From the NCBI GenBank assembly GCA_029289325.1, contig JARFTV010000012.1:1-64000 (forward strand): DNA of 64,000 nucleotides, in the 5' to 3' direction. The position numbers and the translations under genes were made by a program. Shown here one piece after another: positions 15,438 to 25,107 of this stretch. Numbering within the stretch: position 1 is the first letter of the stretch; each line of letters opens with the position of its first letter. The DNA comes from Alphaproteobacteria bacterium (GTDB lineage: Bacteria > Pseudomonadota > Alphaproteobacteria > Rhodobacterales > Rhodobacteraceae). Below the pieces are notes generated by a model, which was not told the DNA's origin, made no database searches, and saw only the letters and a list, made by a program, of their open reading frames with translations.

Positions 15438-16573
15438 CGGCGGGCCAGAAGGGCAAGGCGGTCGCGGAGCTCGGGCCGGACCGGGCCTTCGCGGGGCGGA
15501 TCGAGGAGCGTGGTCAGCAGCGCGGGCTCGGGTCCCGGCCGTGCGCCGCCGCCCCAGCCAAGCCCGCGCAGGACGGCCGAGGCGGCCTCGGGCAGGCGGT
15601 CGGGCAGTTCGCGCCCGGAAAGCCAGCCCCAGATCGCGGTCCAGAGCCGGCCGACCGACCAGGGATTGTAGCCGCCGCCGCCGCCAAGGACCATGACCCG
15701 CGGCGCGAGCGGGACCAGTGCCGCCAAAGCCTCCAGATAGGCGCGGTTGGAGAGCGTGAGGCGGGAGAGCGGGTCCTCGGTCAGGCTGTCGGCGCCACAT
15801 TGCAGGACCAGGGCCTCGGGACGGAATTCGGCCACGCGCGGCAGGATCAGCCCGTGCATGACCGCCCGCGCCTCGCTGTCGTTATAGCCCCTCGGGACCG
15901 GCAGGTTGAAGGCGCTGCCGCGCCCCGTATCGGTCAACCGGCCGGTGAAGGGCCAGCGCCCCTCTTCATGGACCGAGATCATGCGGACGCCGGGATCGCC
16001 CCCGAAGGCCAGTTCGACCCCGTCGGAATGATGCGCGTCAAGATCGACATAGGCGATCCGCGTCAGGCCCGCGCGTTGCAGCACCTTGATCCCCAGCACC
16101 ACGTCGTTGAGGTAGCAAAAGCCGTTGGCCCGATCCGGCAGCCCGTGATGCGTGCCTCCGCCGGGGACATGCACCACGCCGGGGGTCGCGGCCAGAAGCT
16201 CGGCCGCGAGCATCGTTCCTCCGGCGCCGGTGGCAGGGCGGCGGTAGACCTCGGGAAAGACGGGATTCGAGAGGGTGCCAAGGTTGTGGCGGGCGCGCAT
16301 CTCGGGCGTGGCTTCGCCCAGACCCTCTGCCGCTTGCAGGGCCGCGATATAGGCCGGATCGTGCCACAGGGACAGGGCGGCGGGTTTCGCCCGGGGACTG
16401 GTACGGAAGCGGTCCGAGGGCAGCCAGCCCAGCGCGCGGGCCAGGTCCATCACGGTGGACACGCGCGGCACACGCAGGGGATGGGCCGGGCCATAGGAAG
16501 AACCGCGATAGATCTCGGACCCGATGAACAGGGGCGCCACCGCAGCCGGGGCGCGCGGCGGCCCCTGGATCAT
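15434..16573 (-). CDS. Histone deacetylase superfamily protein (AcuC-like)
   Basis: Zinc-dependent deacetylase-like enzyme of 379 residues. Family motifs are GGGTHHGLPDRANGFCYLND near 140 with the active-site histidine pair, YVDLDAHHSDGVELAF (zinc-ligand D and H) near 175, VLQCGADSLTEDPLSRL near 260, and GGGGYNPWSVGRLW near 300 with the catalytic-type tyrosine. Length and motifs fit the bacterial AcuC/HDAC class. Its substrate could be acetyl-lysine, as for AcuC on acetyl-CoA synthetase, or an acetylpolyamine; the latter is tempting given the polyamine genes in the window but is unproven. ATG 16573 overlaps the gpx stop by ATGA. Confidence 0.88.
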   Translation of the reverse strand: MIQGPPRAPAAVAPLFIGSEIYRGSSYGPAHPLRVPRVSTVMDLARALGWLPSDRFRTSPRAKPAALSLWHDPAYIAALQAAEGLGEATPEMRARHNLGTLSNPVFPEVYRRPATGAGGTMLAAELLAATPGVVHVPGGGTHHGLPDRANGFCYLNDVVLGIKVLQRAGLTRIAYVDLDAHHSDGVELAFGGDPGVRMISVHEEGRWPFTGRLTDTGRGSAFNLPVPRGYNDSEARAVMHGLILPRVAEFRPEALVLQCGADSLTEDPLSRLTLSNRAYLEALAALVPLAPRVMVLGGGGGYNPWSVGRLWTAIWGWLSGRELPDRLPEAASAVLRGLGWGGGARPGPEPALLTTLLDPPREGPVRPELRDRLALLARR

Positions 16574-17085
16574 GGCAGCATGGCCGCGATCCGGCCGGCG
16601 ATCTCGGGCCCTTCCGGCGCGGTTCGCGCGCCCCAGGTTCCCGCGATCGTGCCATCGGGCGCGAGGAGGACCTTGTTGAAATTCCAGCGCGGGGCAAAGC
16701 CGGTTTCGGCCCGCACCCAGCGGTAGAAGGGATGGGCGTCGCCGCCACGGACGGAGGTGATCTCGGTCATCGGCAGGGTCAGGTCGAAGGTCGTTTCGCA
16801 ATATTCCTTGACCGCCGCCTCGGACTCAAGCTCCTGATTGAAGTCGTTTGACGGGACGGCGAGGATCAGCGCCCTTTCGCCAAAGCGTTCATGCAGGTCC
16901 TGCAGCGCGTTGAACTGCCCGGCATAGCCGCAAAGCGAGGCGGTGTTGACCACGAGGACAGGCTTTCCGGCCCAGTCGGCCAGGTCGATCTCGCCCCCGT
17001 CGATGGAGGCGAAGCGGAACCTCTCGGCCGCCGCGAGCGGCCATGCCATGAGAACTGCAATCACAAATGCCAGAACCTGCCGCAT
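16570..17085 (-). CDS. Glutathione peroxidase, exported (cysteine type)
   Basis: Peroxidase of 171 residues that reduces hydroperoxides with thiol. A signal peptide spans residues 1-20 (MRQVLAFVIAVLMAWPLAAA), so it should act in the periplasm. The active-site motif reads VNTASLCGYAGQFNALQ with cysteine in the place of selenocysteine, and the tetrad partners are seen as VPSNDFNQE and WNFNKVLL. It starts a translationally coupled chain with the deacetylase and thpR, each pair overlapping by ATGA. The gene is divergent from the Nudix gene across 166 bases. Confidence 0.88.
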   Translation of the reverse strand: MRQVLAFVIAVLMAWPLAAAERFRFASIDGGEIDLADWAGKPVLVVNTASLCGYAGQFNALQDLHERFGERALILAVPSNDFNQELESEAAVKEYCETTFDLTLPMTEITSVRGGDAHPFYRWVRAETGFAPRWNFNKVLLAPDGTIAGTWGARTAPEGPEIAGRIAAMLP

Positions 17086-17251
17086 CGCCGGCCTCTTCCT
17101 GCCTACTTCACTGACAGATCAGATAATCCTGACCGGCTTTCGGTCAATCCGGGACAGATTTCCCGTGATTTTCCGGGCAAACGTGCCATATTAAAGGTAG
17201 AGGCAAGAGCAGTGGCCAGACCCGGTAATCGGGCGGCCAGGATGGCAAAAG

Positions 17252-17740
17252 ATGGGTTGGCAAGACAAGATCGCCGCCCCCATGACAAGCGGGGGGACGG
17301 GCGCGAAAATCCAGTATGCGGCCTTGTGCTGGCGCAAGGGCGACCAGGGGGTGGAAATCCTGCTGATCACCAGCCGCGACAGCGGGCGCTGGGTCATTCC
17401 CAAGGGCTGGCCGATGACCGGCCTTTCGCCCGAGGCGGCGGCGGCGCAGGAGGCCTGGGAAGAGGCCGGGGTCGAAGGCGTGGTGAACCCGATGAGCCTC
17501 GGGCGCTTTGGCTATCACAAGGCGCTTGGCGATGCGGTGCGGGTTCCTTGCGCGGTGGCTGTCTATGGTTTGCGGGTCAAGCGTTTGGCCGACAAGTTCC
17601 CCGAGGTGAAGGAACGCCGCCGGGACTGGTTCCCGCCGGATGTCGCGGCCGACCTTGTGCAGGAGCCCGAGCTTGCGCAGATCATCCGGGGCTTCATCCC
17701 CCCGGCCGAGGGGCGGCCCGCGCCGATCGCGGGGGAATAG
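17252..17740 (+). CDS. Nudix hydrolase
   Basis: Hydrolase of 162 residues acting on a nucleoside diphosphate linked to another moiety; the relatives with WVIPKGWP are diphosphoinositol-polyphosphate-type enzymes, but bacterial substrates vary. The Nudix box lies at about residues 51-73. The metal-binding EAWEEAG core is intact, while the usual first glutamate is leucine (MTGLSP) and the usual arginine before the core is glutamine. ATG 17252 follows AGGATGGCAAAAG. It stands alone between the divergent gpx gene and the DUF1178 gene, which has its own promoter candidate. Confidence 0.85.
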   Translation: MGWQDKIAAPMTSGGTGAKIQYAALCWRKGDQGVEILLITSRDSGRWVIPKGWPMTGLSPEAAAAQEAWEEAGVEGVVNPMSLGRFGYHKALGDAVRVPCAVAVYGLRVKRLADKFPEVKERRRDWFPPDVAADLVQEPELAQIIRGFIPPAEGRPAPIAGE

Positions 17741-17750
17741 CGCCGGGGGA

Positions 17751-17779
17751 TTGACCTCGGCCCGCGAACTCATAGCTAT
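17751..17779 (+). promoter_or_regulatory. Candidate sigma-70 promoter for the DUF1178 gene
   Basis: TTGACC at 17751-17756 is followed after 16-17 bases by TAGCTAT at 17773-17779. Spacing and sequence fit a housekeeping promoter; it lies 25 bases before the DUF1178 start codon. Confidence 0.4.
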
Positions 17780-17803
17780 GCGCTGTCAGTCTTGGGGACC
17801 GGA

Positions 17804-18235
17804 ATGATCCGCTACAGTCTGAAATGCGCGTCGGGGCACGGCTTTGAAAGCTGGTTCCAGAGTGCCGAGGCCTTCGCCACCCTGCAGGGGGCGGGGCAGG
17901 TCTCGTGCCCAGTCTGCGGCGCGACCAAGGTCGAGAAAGAGCTGATGGCCCCAGCCGTCCGCCCCGCCCGCAAGGCGGCCGCGGCCGAGCGTCCTACCCT
18001 GGCCGAACCGGCGAACGAGCTTGAGGCGGCCATCGCGGCGCTGAAGAAGCAGATCGAGGAAAACTCGGAATATGTGGGCATGAACTTCGCCGCCGAGGCC
18101 CGCCGCATCCATGCCGGGGAGGCACCGGAACGGGCGATCCATGGCGAGGCGAAGCCCGAGGATGCGCGCAAGATGCTGGAAGAGGGCTTGCCCGTCGCCC
18201 CCCTGCCCTTCCTGCCCGCCCGCAAGGTGAACTGA
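17804..18235 (+). CDS. DUF1178 family protein
   Basis: Small protein of 143 residues with the conserved alphaproteobacterial N-terminus MIRYSLKCASGHGFESWFQS. Two cysteine pairs form a likely zinc ribbon: the first cysteine at residue 8 with the histidine-containing CASGH, and CPVCGATKVEKELMAP near residue 36. The middle is charged and helical (LEAAIAALKKQIEENS), and the C-terminus ends VAPLPFLPARKVN, also conserved. No function is established for this family. ATG 17804 is preceded by GGGGACCGGA. A 17-base palindrome lies directly after the stop. Confidence 0.85.
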   Translation: MIRYSLKCASGHGFESWFQSAEAFATLQGAGQVSCPVCGATKVEKELMAPAVRPARKAAAAERPTLAEPANELEAAIAALKKQIEENSEYVGMNFAAEARRIHAGEAPERAIHGEAKPEDARKMLEEGLPVAPLPFLPARKVN

Positions 18236-18238
18236 GGG

Positions 18239-18255
18239 CTGTCCACGCAGGACAG
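18239..18255. repeat. 17-base palindrome after the DUF1178 gene
   Basis: CTGTCCACGCAGGACAG has arms CTGTCC/GGACAG and differs in two bases from the palindrome at 7846-7862. It lies 4 bases after the DUF1178 stop, in the convergent gap with the MarR-type gene. Confidence 0.45.
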
Positions 18256-18295
18256 GTCAGGCCGCCCGCTGAAAATCAAGGGCTTGGCCGTGAGC

Positions 18296-18312
18296 GTTTA
18301 GCATTCGTAAAC
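18296..18312. promoter_or_regulatory. GTTTA-N7-TAAAC inverted repeat after the marR-type gene
   Basis: GTTTAGCATTCGTAAAC lies 12 bases beyond the end of the MarR-type gene. Its half CATTCGTAAAC resembles CATTCAGTAAAC in the gene's upstream region (18874-18885). This may be an operator pair for the MarR-type regulator. Confidence 0.3.
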
Positions 18313-18324
18313 CATTGTCGCCGG

Positions 18325-18822
18325 TCAATAGATGTAGCGGATCTGTTCGGTCCAGAACCGCTCCATCCGTTTAAGCGCGGTGTTGATCTCATCCATGCCG
18401 GAGGTATCGACAAGACCACGGCGTTCGATCCCCTCGGCATGGCGGGCGAAGAGGTCGGCGATCAGGCCGCGCACCTCGCGGCCCTTGTCGGTCAGCCGCA
18501 CCCGGACCGAGCGGCGGTCGATTTCCGACCGCTGGTGGTGCATGTAGCCCAGATCCACCAGCTTCTTCAGGTTGTAGCTGACATTCGAGCCCTGATAATA
18601 GCCGCGCGACTTCAGCTCACCGGCCGTCACCTCGTTCTCGCCGATGTTGAACAACAGAAGCGCCTGGACCGAGTTGATCTCAAGAATGTTCAGCCGTTCG
18701 AATTCGTCCTTGATGACGTCCAGAAGCAGCCGGTGCAGACGTTCGACCAGGGCCAGGCTGTCCAGATAGCAGGACAGGAAAGCCTTCTGCGATCCGTCCA
18801 GCACGGGGGCGTAATGGGTCAT
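18325..18822 (-). CDS. MarR family winged-helix regulator (LdtR-like)
   Basis: Transcription factor of 165 residues. The winged helix covers about residues 45-115: ILEINSVQALLLFNIGENEVTA, recognition-helix region YYQGSNVSYNLKKLVDLGYM, and wing HHQRSEIDRRSVRVRLTDKG. The QGSNVSYNLKKL segment is shared with the LdtR-type MarR proteins of Alphaproteobacteria. I chose ATG 18822, which has GGAGAG at 7 bases upstream; an earlier in-frame ATG at 18876 has no such site. It is likely self-regulated, since AAACATTCAGTAAAC lies in its leader at 18871-18885. It may bind small molecules as other MarR proteins do; targets unknown. Confidence 0.85.
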   Translation of the reverse strand: MTHYAPVLDGSQKAFLSCYLDSLALVERLHRLLLDVIKDEFERLNILEINSVQALLLFNIGENEVTAGELKSRGYYQGSNVSYNLKKLVDLGYMHHQRSEIDRRSVRVRLTDKGREVRGLIADLFARHAEGIERRGLVDTSGMDEINTALKRMERFWTEQIRYIY

Positions 18823-18870
18823 GCCGTTCTCTCCACCAGGGCAACTGGCAGGAGAATCGGCACAAAGCCC

Positions 18871-18885
18871 AAACATTCAGTAAAC
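18871..18885. promoter_or_regulatory. Candidate operator in the marR-type leader
   Basis: AAACATTCAGTAAAC sits about 50 bases before the MarR-type start codon, overlapping a weak -35/-10 region on the minus strand. It shares the CATTC(A)GTAAAC core with the inverted repeat at 18296-18312. Confidence 0.3.
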
Positions 18886-18900
18886 TTGCGGCGGACTTTG

Positions 18901-19173
18901 TCAGGTTCCGCGCTGAAGGCGGGCTTCGGCGAAGGCGGCGATGCGCGCGAGGAGCGGCGCGATGGCCTGCGGCGCGGGGGATTGGCCAAGGACCCAGGCC
19001 ATGAGGTCCTGGTCGTTCTCGGCCAGGAGCGCGTCATAGGTCACGAGATCCGCCTCGGAGAGCCCGTCCAGATGCGCATCCGCGAAGGGGCCGAGCACCA
19101 GATCCATCTCCTTGGTGCCACGCCGCCAGGACCGCATCCGCATCCGCTTGAGCCGCGCCTCTGCCGTTTCCAT
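18901..19173 (-). CDS. sdhE: Succinate dehydrogenase assembly factor SdhE
   Basis: Protein of 90 residues of the SdhE/SDHAF2 (DUF339) family, which helps attach FAD to the flavoprotein subunit of succinate dehydrogenase. Hallmarks are the RMRSWRRGTKEMDLVLGPF segment at residues 9-28 with the conserved R-G-x-x-E-x-D, then LVTYDALLAENDQDLMAWVLG. ATG 19173 is chosen because the protein then starts at the family's usual place; longer readings run into the XRE gene. It follows the XRE regulator gene by 20 bases on the same strand. No sdh genes lie nearby. Confidence 0.88.
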   Translation of the reverse strand: METAEARLKRMRMRSWRRGTKEMDLVLGPFADAHLDGLSEADLVTYDALLAENDQDLMAWVLGQSPAPQAIAPLLARIAAFAEARLQRGT

Positions 19174-19193
19174 CACCACCCCCGCGCCTTGCC

Positions 19194-19595
19194 TCAGGCG
19201 GCCGACCGCATCGCCTGCCGCATCTGCTGTTCCACTTGGCGCAGATTCTCGGCCAAGGCAATCGCCCCCGCCCGCAGGCGCTGCAACTCGGCCAGGGCGG
19301 CCTCGGCCTCGGGGGTGAGGGGGCGGGGATCGGTCGGGGCGGCCAGCCCGTCGCCCTCGGCCGCGATCAGCCAGGCGAGCGAGACATTCAGCATCCCGGC
19401 GAGCATCTGCAGCCGGTTGCCGCGCGGCTCGGCCAGATCGTCCTCCCAGTTCTGCAGGGTGCTCAGCCGCACGCCAAGTCGTTGGGCAAGCTGTTCCTGC
19501 GTCAGGCCCGCCGCTTCGCGCGCCCCTGCCAGCCGGTCGCCGAACGTGGCAACTTCCGCCGCAAACCACCGTGTCTCGGGGCTTGTTTCCGCCAT
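19194..19595 (-). CDS. XRE family helix-turn-helix regulator
   Basis: DNA-binding protein of 133 residues. The helix-turn-helix spans about residues 18-75: LAGAREAAGLTQEQLAQRLG, VRLSTLQNWEDDLAEPRGNR, LQMLAGMLNVSLAWLI. The C-terminal third is a predicted helix rich in Ala, Leu and Gln (LAELQRLRAGAIALAENL). ATG 19595 has AAGGAGAG at 7-bp spacing; the GTG one codon earlier is too close to it. It sits between aspC (divergent) and sdhE (same strand). Target genes cannot be deduced. Confidence 0.85.
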   Translation of the reverse strand: MAETSPETRWFAAEVATFGDRLAGAREAAGLTQEQLAQRLGVRLSTLQNWEDDLAEPRGNRLQMLAGMLNVSLAWLIAAEGDGLAAPTDPRPLTPEAEAALAELQRLRAGAIALAENLRQVEQQMRQAMRSAA

Positions 19596-19647
19596 CACGC
19601 CTCTCCTTCTTTCGATATCGCTTGTGTCGGTTGGGGGGCCAGCCTAA

Positions 19648-20895
<1,248 letters not shown>

Positions 20896-20970
20896 TCGCC
20901 TTTCATGTGACCGCTTGACGGCGGCCCGCGCCTTGGCAAGGAATGGCGCGGTGCCAGTGCGGAGTGCCTG

Positions 20971-21378
20971 ATGAGTGCCGATCTTCCCGATTACTATTTC
21001 CGGGTGCGCGAGAACGGCGCGGCCGTGTTCCGTATCAGCACGGAAAACCGCCAGCGCCGGATCGAGATGGACGAGATCGCGGTGGTCAATATCCGCAACG
21101 GCAACATCAAGCCGCATGGCGAGGTGGAGCTGACCGCGGCCGATCTGGACGCGATCCGCGCCTGGATGGAGGAGCGGCAGGCCCTGCTGGCGGCGCGCGA
21201 GGTGGACGACATCCTGCGCACGGTCGATCATCTGAACCTGACCGCGCAATGGGCGCAAAGCCGGGCGACGGATGATCAGCTTGAGGCGGTCACGGATGCG
21301 CTTCTGCTGACCATGCACGATCTGCGGAGCGTGCTGGTGCGGCGCAAGGCGGACCGGCTGGGCAAGGCGGAAGGCTGA
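20971..21378 (+). CDS. Conserved hypothetical protein
   Basis: Protein of 135 residues that I do not recognise as a characterised family; it looks like a conserved Rhodobacterales protein. No signal peptide or membrane segment. The N-terminal 50 residues look like a small beta-rich unit (YYFRVRENGAAVFRISTENR), followed by predicted helices (LDAIRAWMEERQALLAAREVD) and a charged C-terminus. ATG 20971 follows GGAGTGCCTG. It lies 75 bases after aspC on the same strand and could be in the same transcript. Confidence 0.7.
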   Translation: MSADLPDYYFRVRENGAAVFRISTENRQRRIEMDEIAVVNIRNGNIKPHGEVELTAADLDAIRAWMEERQALLAAREVDDILRTVDHLNLTAQWAQSRATDDQLEAVTDALLLTMHDLRSVLVRRKADRLGKAEG

Positions 21379-21453
21379 CCTCCTCGTGCGACTTCGCATT
21401 CTCGTCGGGGTGGACCCGCGCGAGGAGAGACGAAGCCAACGAGGAGCGGGCCC

Positions 21454-22278
<825 letters not shown>

Positions 22279-22310
22279 ACGGCGCCGATATTGGACCAGA
22301 GCCTGCAAAC

Positions 22311-22369
22311 GGACCTTTCGAAAGTTCCGCGTCCAAGGAAACGGCGGCAGGGCAGGCCCGCCGCCCTGC
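22311..22369. terminator. Palindrome and hairpin between convergent genes
   Basis: Two structures lie between the OB-fold gene and degP. GGACCTTTCGAAAGTTCC at 22311-22328 is a palindrome with one mismatch. GCAGGGC (22347-22353) and GCCCTGC (22363-22369) form a 7-bp stem with a 9-base loop. The second probably ends transcription from both sides. Confidence 0.5.
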
Positions 22370-22386
22370 GGTAATCAGACAGGACC

Positions 22387-23841
22387 CTAGTCGATCGACA
22401 GCGCCACGAAGCGCGGGTCGCCGCCCCGGCGGATCAGGAGGAGGATCGACTTCCGCCCGCCATCCCTGGCGTCCTTGATCCGGTCCTGCAGGTCCTGCAG
22501 CCGCACCACGCGCTGCTGGCCGGCCTCGGTGATCAGATCGCCCTCGCGCAGGCCCTTGGTGAAAGCCTCGGAGGCCGGATCCACCGCCATCACCACCAGC
22601 CCCTCGGCCCCCGCATCCAGCCCAAGGCGCGAGCGGATGTCGTCGTCGAGGGGGGCGAGCGTCAGGCCGAGAGATTCCATCTCTTTCGGCTCTTCCGGGG
22701 CGGGGGAAGAGGCGGGGAAGGTCGTGGCCTCGGCCTCTTCGCGGCGGCCAAGGGTCACGGCCAGCGTCTGCGTCCGGCCCCCGCGCTGGACGATCACCGG
22801 CACCGCCTCACCGATCGGGGCATCGGCCACGCGGCGGGTCAGGTCGCCGGCGCTGCGCACCGGCTGGCCGTCGAAGCGGGTGATCACGTCCCCGGCAGTA
22901 ATGCCGGCGACCTTGGCGGGACCCTCCGGCACATCCGTCACCAGCGCGCCAGAGGCTTCGGCAAGGCCCATCGCCTCGGCCACATCGGGCGTCACGTCCT
23001 GGATCCGCACGCCCAGCCAGCCGCGCCGCGTCTCGCCGAACTGCTTGAGCTGATCCACTACCTTGGTCACCACCTTGGACGACATCGAGAAGCCGATCCC
23101 GATCGAGCCGCCGTTGGGCGACAGGATCGAGGTGTTCACCCCGATCACCTGCCCGTCCATGTTGAACAGCGGCCCGCCCGAGTTGCCCCGGTTGATCGCG
23201 GCATCGGTCTGGATGAAGTCGTCATAGGAGCCCGACAGTTCACGCCCGCGGGCCGAGACGATGCCCGCGCTGACCGAGAAGCCCTGACCCAGCGGGTTGC
23301 CCATCGCCATGACCCAGTCGCCCACGCGCATCAGGTCGGAATTGCCGAAGGTCACGAAGGGCAAGGGTTCGCCCGCATCGACCTTCAGGAGCGCGATGTC
23401 GGTCTTGGGGTCGGTGCCTACCAGTTTCGCGGGCAGCTTGCGGCCCGAGAAGAATTCGATGGTGATCTCGTCCGCGCCCTCGATGACGTGGTTGTTGGTG
23501 ACGATATAGCCATCCTCCGAGATCACGAAGCCCGATCCCAGCGCTTCCGAACGCTGCGGGCCGCCGGGGCCACGGGGGCCGCGGAAGTCCTCGAAGAAAT
23601 CCTCGAAGGGGCTGCCCTCGGGCACCATCGGCATCCCGTTGGCCGGGCCCGAGATCAGCGCCGAGGTGGTGATGTTCACGACCGCGGGGCTGACCTGTTC
23701 GGCCAGCTCGGCAAAACTTTCGGGGGCCGAGAAAGCCTCGGCCCGTTCGACGGGCGAGAGGCTGAGGCCAAGGCCCAGCACCAAGGCCAGCATCGTGCTG
23801 GAACGCAGGGCAGAGCGGATGGAATGGGTCAGGTCAGGCAC
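22387..23841 (-). CDS. degP: Periplasmic serine endoprotease Do-like (DegP/DegQ)
   Basis: HtrA-type protease and chaperone of 484 residues that degrades misfolded envelope proteins. Signal peptide about residues 1-36. The trypsin-like domain holds the triad: His in VTNNHVIEGA, Asp in DPKTDIALLKV and Ser in NRGNSGGPLF near 219. Two PDZ domains follow (GWLGVRIQDVTPDVAEAMGL near 265 and LGLTLAPLDDDIRSRLGL near 390). The gene ends the minus-strand run that includes hflK and hflC. The upstream 154 bases contain CTTGAA (23958-23963, minus strand), which could be part of a heat-shock promoter, but no convincing -10 partner was seen. Confidence 0.92.
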   Translation of the reverse strand: MPDLTHSIRSALRSSTMLALVLGLGLSLSPVERAEAFSAPESFAELAEQVSPAVVNITTSALISGPANGMPMVPEGSPFEDFFEDFRGPRGPGGPQRSEALGSGFVISEDGYIVTNNHVIEGADEITIEFFSGRKLPAKLVGTDPKTDIALLKVDAGEPLPFVTFGNSDLMRVGDWVMAMGNPLGQGFSVSAGIVSARGRELSGSYDDFIQTDAAINRGNSGGPLFNMDGQVIGVNTSILSPNGGSIGIGFSMSSKVVTKVVDQLKQFGETRRGWLGVRIQDVTPDVAEAMGLAEASGALVTDVPEGPAKVAGITAGDVITRFDGQPVRSAGDLTRRVADAPIGEAVPVIVQRGGRTQTLAVTLGRREEAEATTFPASSPAPEEPKEMESLGLTLAPLDDDIRSRLGLDAGAEGLVVMAVDPASEAFTKGLREGDLITEAGQQRVVRLQDLQDRIKDARDGGRKSILLLIRRGGDPRFVALSID

Positions 23842-23995
23842 GAATGGGACTCCTGTTCATCGGACGGGCGGAGGGCGGCGCCTGTCGCGCACGTCACGCC
23901 CGCAGGCAGAGAAACAGTTAGTGACCGCGGATCGCAATGCAAACCCCGTCACGCTGCTTCAAGGCGATGTGAAGGATTTTGTCGCCGCGCCCCGG

Positions 23996-24184
23996 TCAGA
24001 GCGGCCCGGCCAGCCAGAGCAGGAGGACCCCAAGGCCCAGCGCGCCGAGGCCGATCATCCGGCGCTGGTCGAGGCCGAGGGTGGCAAGGACGCGCAAGGC
24101 GTCCTCGACACGGCGAGGGGCCAGTGCAAGCACCAGCCCCTCGATCGCAAGCACAAGGCCGACGGCCAGGATCACCAGGCTCAT
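23996..24184 (-). CDS. DUF2065 family membrane protein
   Basis: Membrane protein of 62 residues with two hydrophobic helices (residues 2-20 and 42-60) separated by a basic loop with QRRMIGLGALGLGVLLLWLA, matching the DUF2065/YjeT family. The gene overlaps the hflC stop by ATGA, and in many proteobacteria this family is encoded directly after hflC, so a role with the HflKC-FtsH complex is likely by association. No biochemical function is known. Confidence 0.85.
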   Translation of the reverse strand: MSLVILAVGLVLAIEGLVLALAPRRVEDALRVLATLGLDQRRMIGLGALGLGVLLLWLAGPL

Positions 24185-25107
24185 GGAGCCGGAGCGGGTG
24201 CCGGAGCAGGAGCCGGAGCGGCCGCCGGGGCGGCGGCCCGGCCACCGGCCTGATCGCTGCGCAGATAGTCGAAGAACTCGCTGTCGGGCTGCATCACGAT
24301 GGAGGAGTTGTTCCCCTTGAGCGAGGCTTCATAGGCCGTGAGCGAGCGGATGAAGGCGAAGAATTCCGGGTCGCGGCCGTAGGATTCGGCTAGGATCCGG
24401 TTGCGTTCGGCGTCCGCCTCACCGCGAACCACCTCGGCCTGCCGGCGGGCATCCGAGGTCAGTTCGACCACGGTCCGGTCGGCGGCCGCGCGCACGCGCT
24501 GTGCCGCTTCGCCACCGCGGGCAATCTCGTCCGCGGCTTCGCGTTCGCGCTCGGCCCGCATCCGGGCGAAGGTCGCTTCAAGGTTCTGCTCGGGCAGGTC
24601 GGTCCGGGTCAGGCGGACGTCGATTACCTCGATCCCCAGGGCGGCCGCCTGGCGGCGGGCGATGTCGCGGATCTGGTTCATCAGCGCGGTGCGGTCTTCC
24701 GACAGCACGCGGTTCGACGGGACGGAACCAAGGACTTCCTGGATCGCGGGGTTCACGATGCCTTCCAGCCGACGCAGCGCCTGCGCTTCGGCGCCGGTGC
24801 CGACGGCCTCGCGGAACTCGACCAGATTGACGATCCGCCAGCGCGAGAAGGCGTCCACCACCAGACGACGGTCGTCCAGCATGGTGACTTCCAGCGGGTT
24901 GGTCTGCAGGCCGAGGATCCGGTCCTCGTAATAGACGACTTCCTGCACGAAGGGGATCTTGAAGCCGAGGCCGGGGTCTTCCTTGACCTGGGCCACCTGG
25001 CCGAACTGGAGGACCAGCGCCTTCTTCCGTTCATCCACGATGAAGACCGATGAGAGCGCCAGCGCGCCCAGGATGACAAGAACCGGGACCACATACATCG
25101 CGCGCAT
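24181..25107 (-). CDS. hflC: HflC, SPFH-domain protease modulator
   Basis: Membrane-anchored SPFH/prohibitin protein of 308 residues; with HflK it forms a cage around the FtsH protease. One N-terminal transmembrane segment (about residues 3-22) and then the SPFH domain (FIVDERKKALVLQFGQVAQV, LLVDAFSRWRI-like region, VIDVRLTRTDLPEQNLEATF). The coiled region ends near 270 and is followed by an Ala/Pro tail (about 25 residues of alternating A and P). The start overlaps the hflK stop (TGATG). Confidence 0.92.
   Translation of the reverse strand: MRAMYVVPVLVILGALALSSVFIVDERKKALVLQFGQVAQVKEDPGLGFKIPFVQEVVYYEDRILGLQTNPLEVTMLDDRRLVVDAFSRWRIVNLVEFREAVGTGAEAQALRRLEGIVNPAIQEVLGSVPSNRVLSEDRTALMNQIRDIARRQAAALGIEVIDVRLTRTDLPEQNLEATFARMRAEREREAADEIARGGEAAQRVRAAADRTVVELTSDARRQAEVVRGEADAERNRILAESYGRDPEFFAFIRSLTAYEASLKGNNSSIVMQPDSEFFDYLRSDQAGGRAAAPAAAPAPAPAPAPAP

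Noticed and set aside
23935-23963. Heat-shock promoter for degP (CTTGAA element)
   Set aside because: The -35-like CTTGAA is present, but no acceptable CCCCAT-type -10 lies at the right distance; not strong enough to list as a feature.
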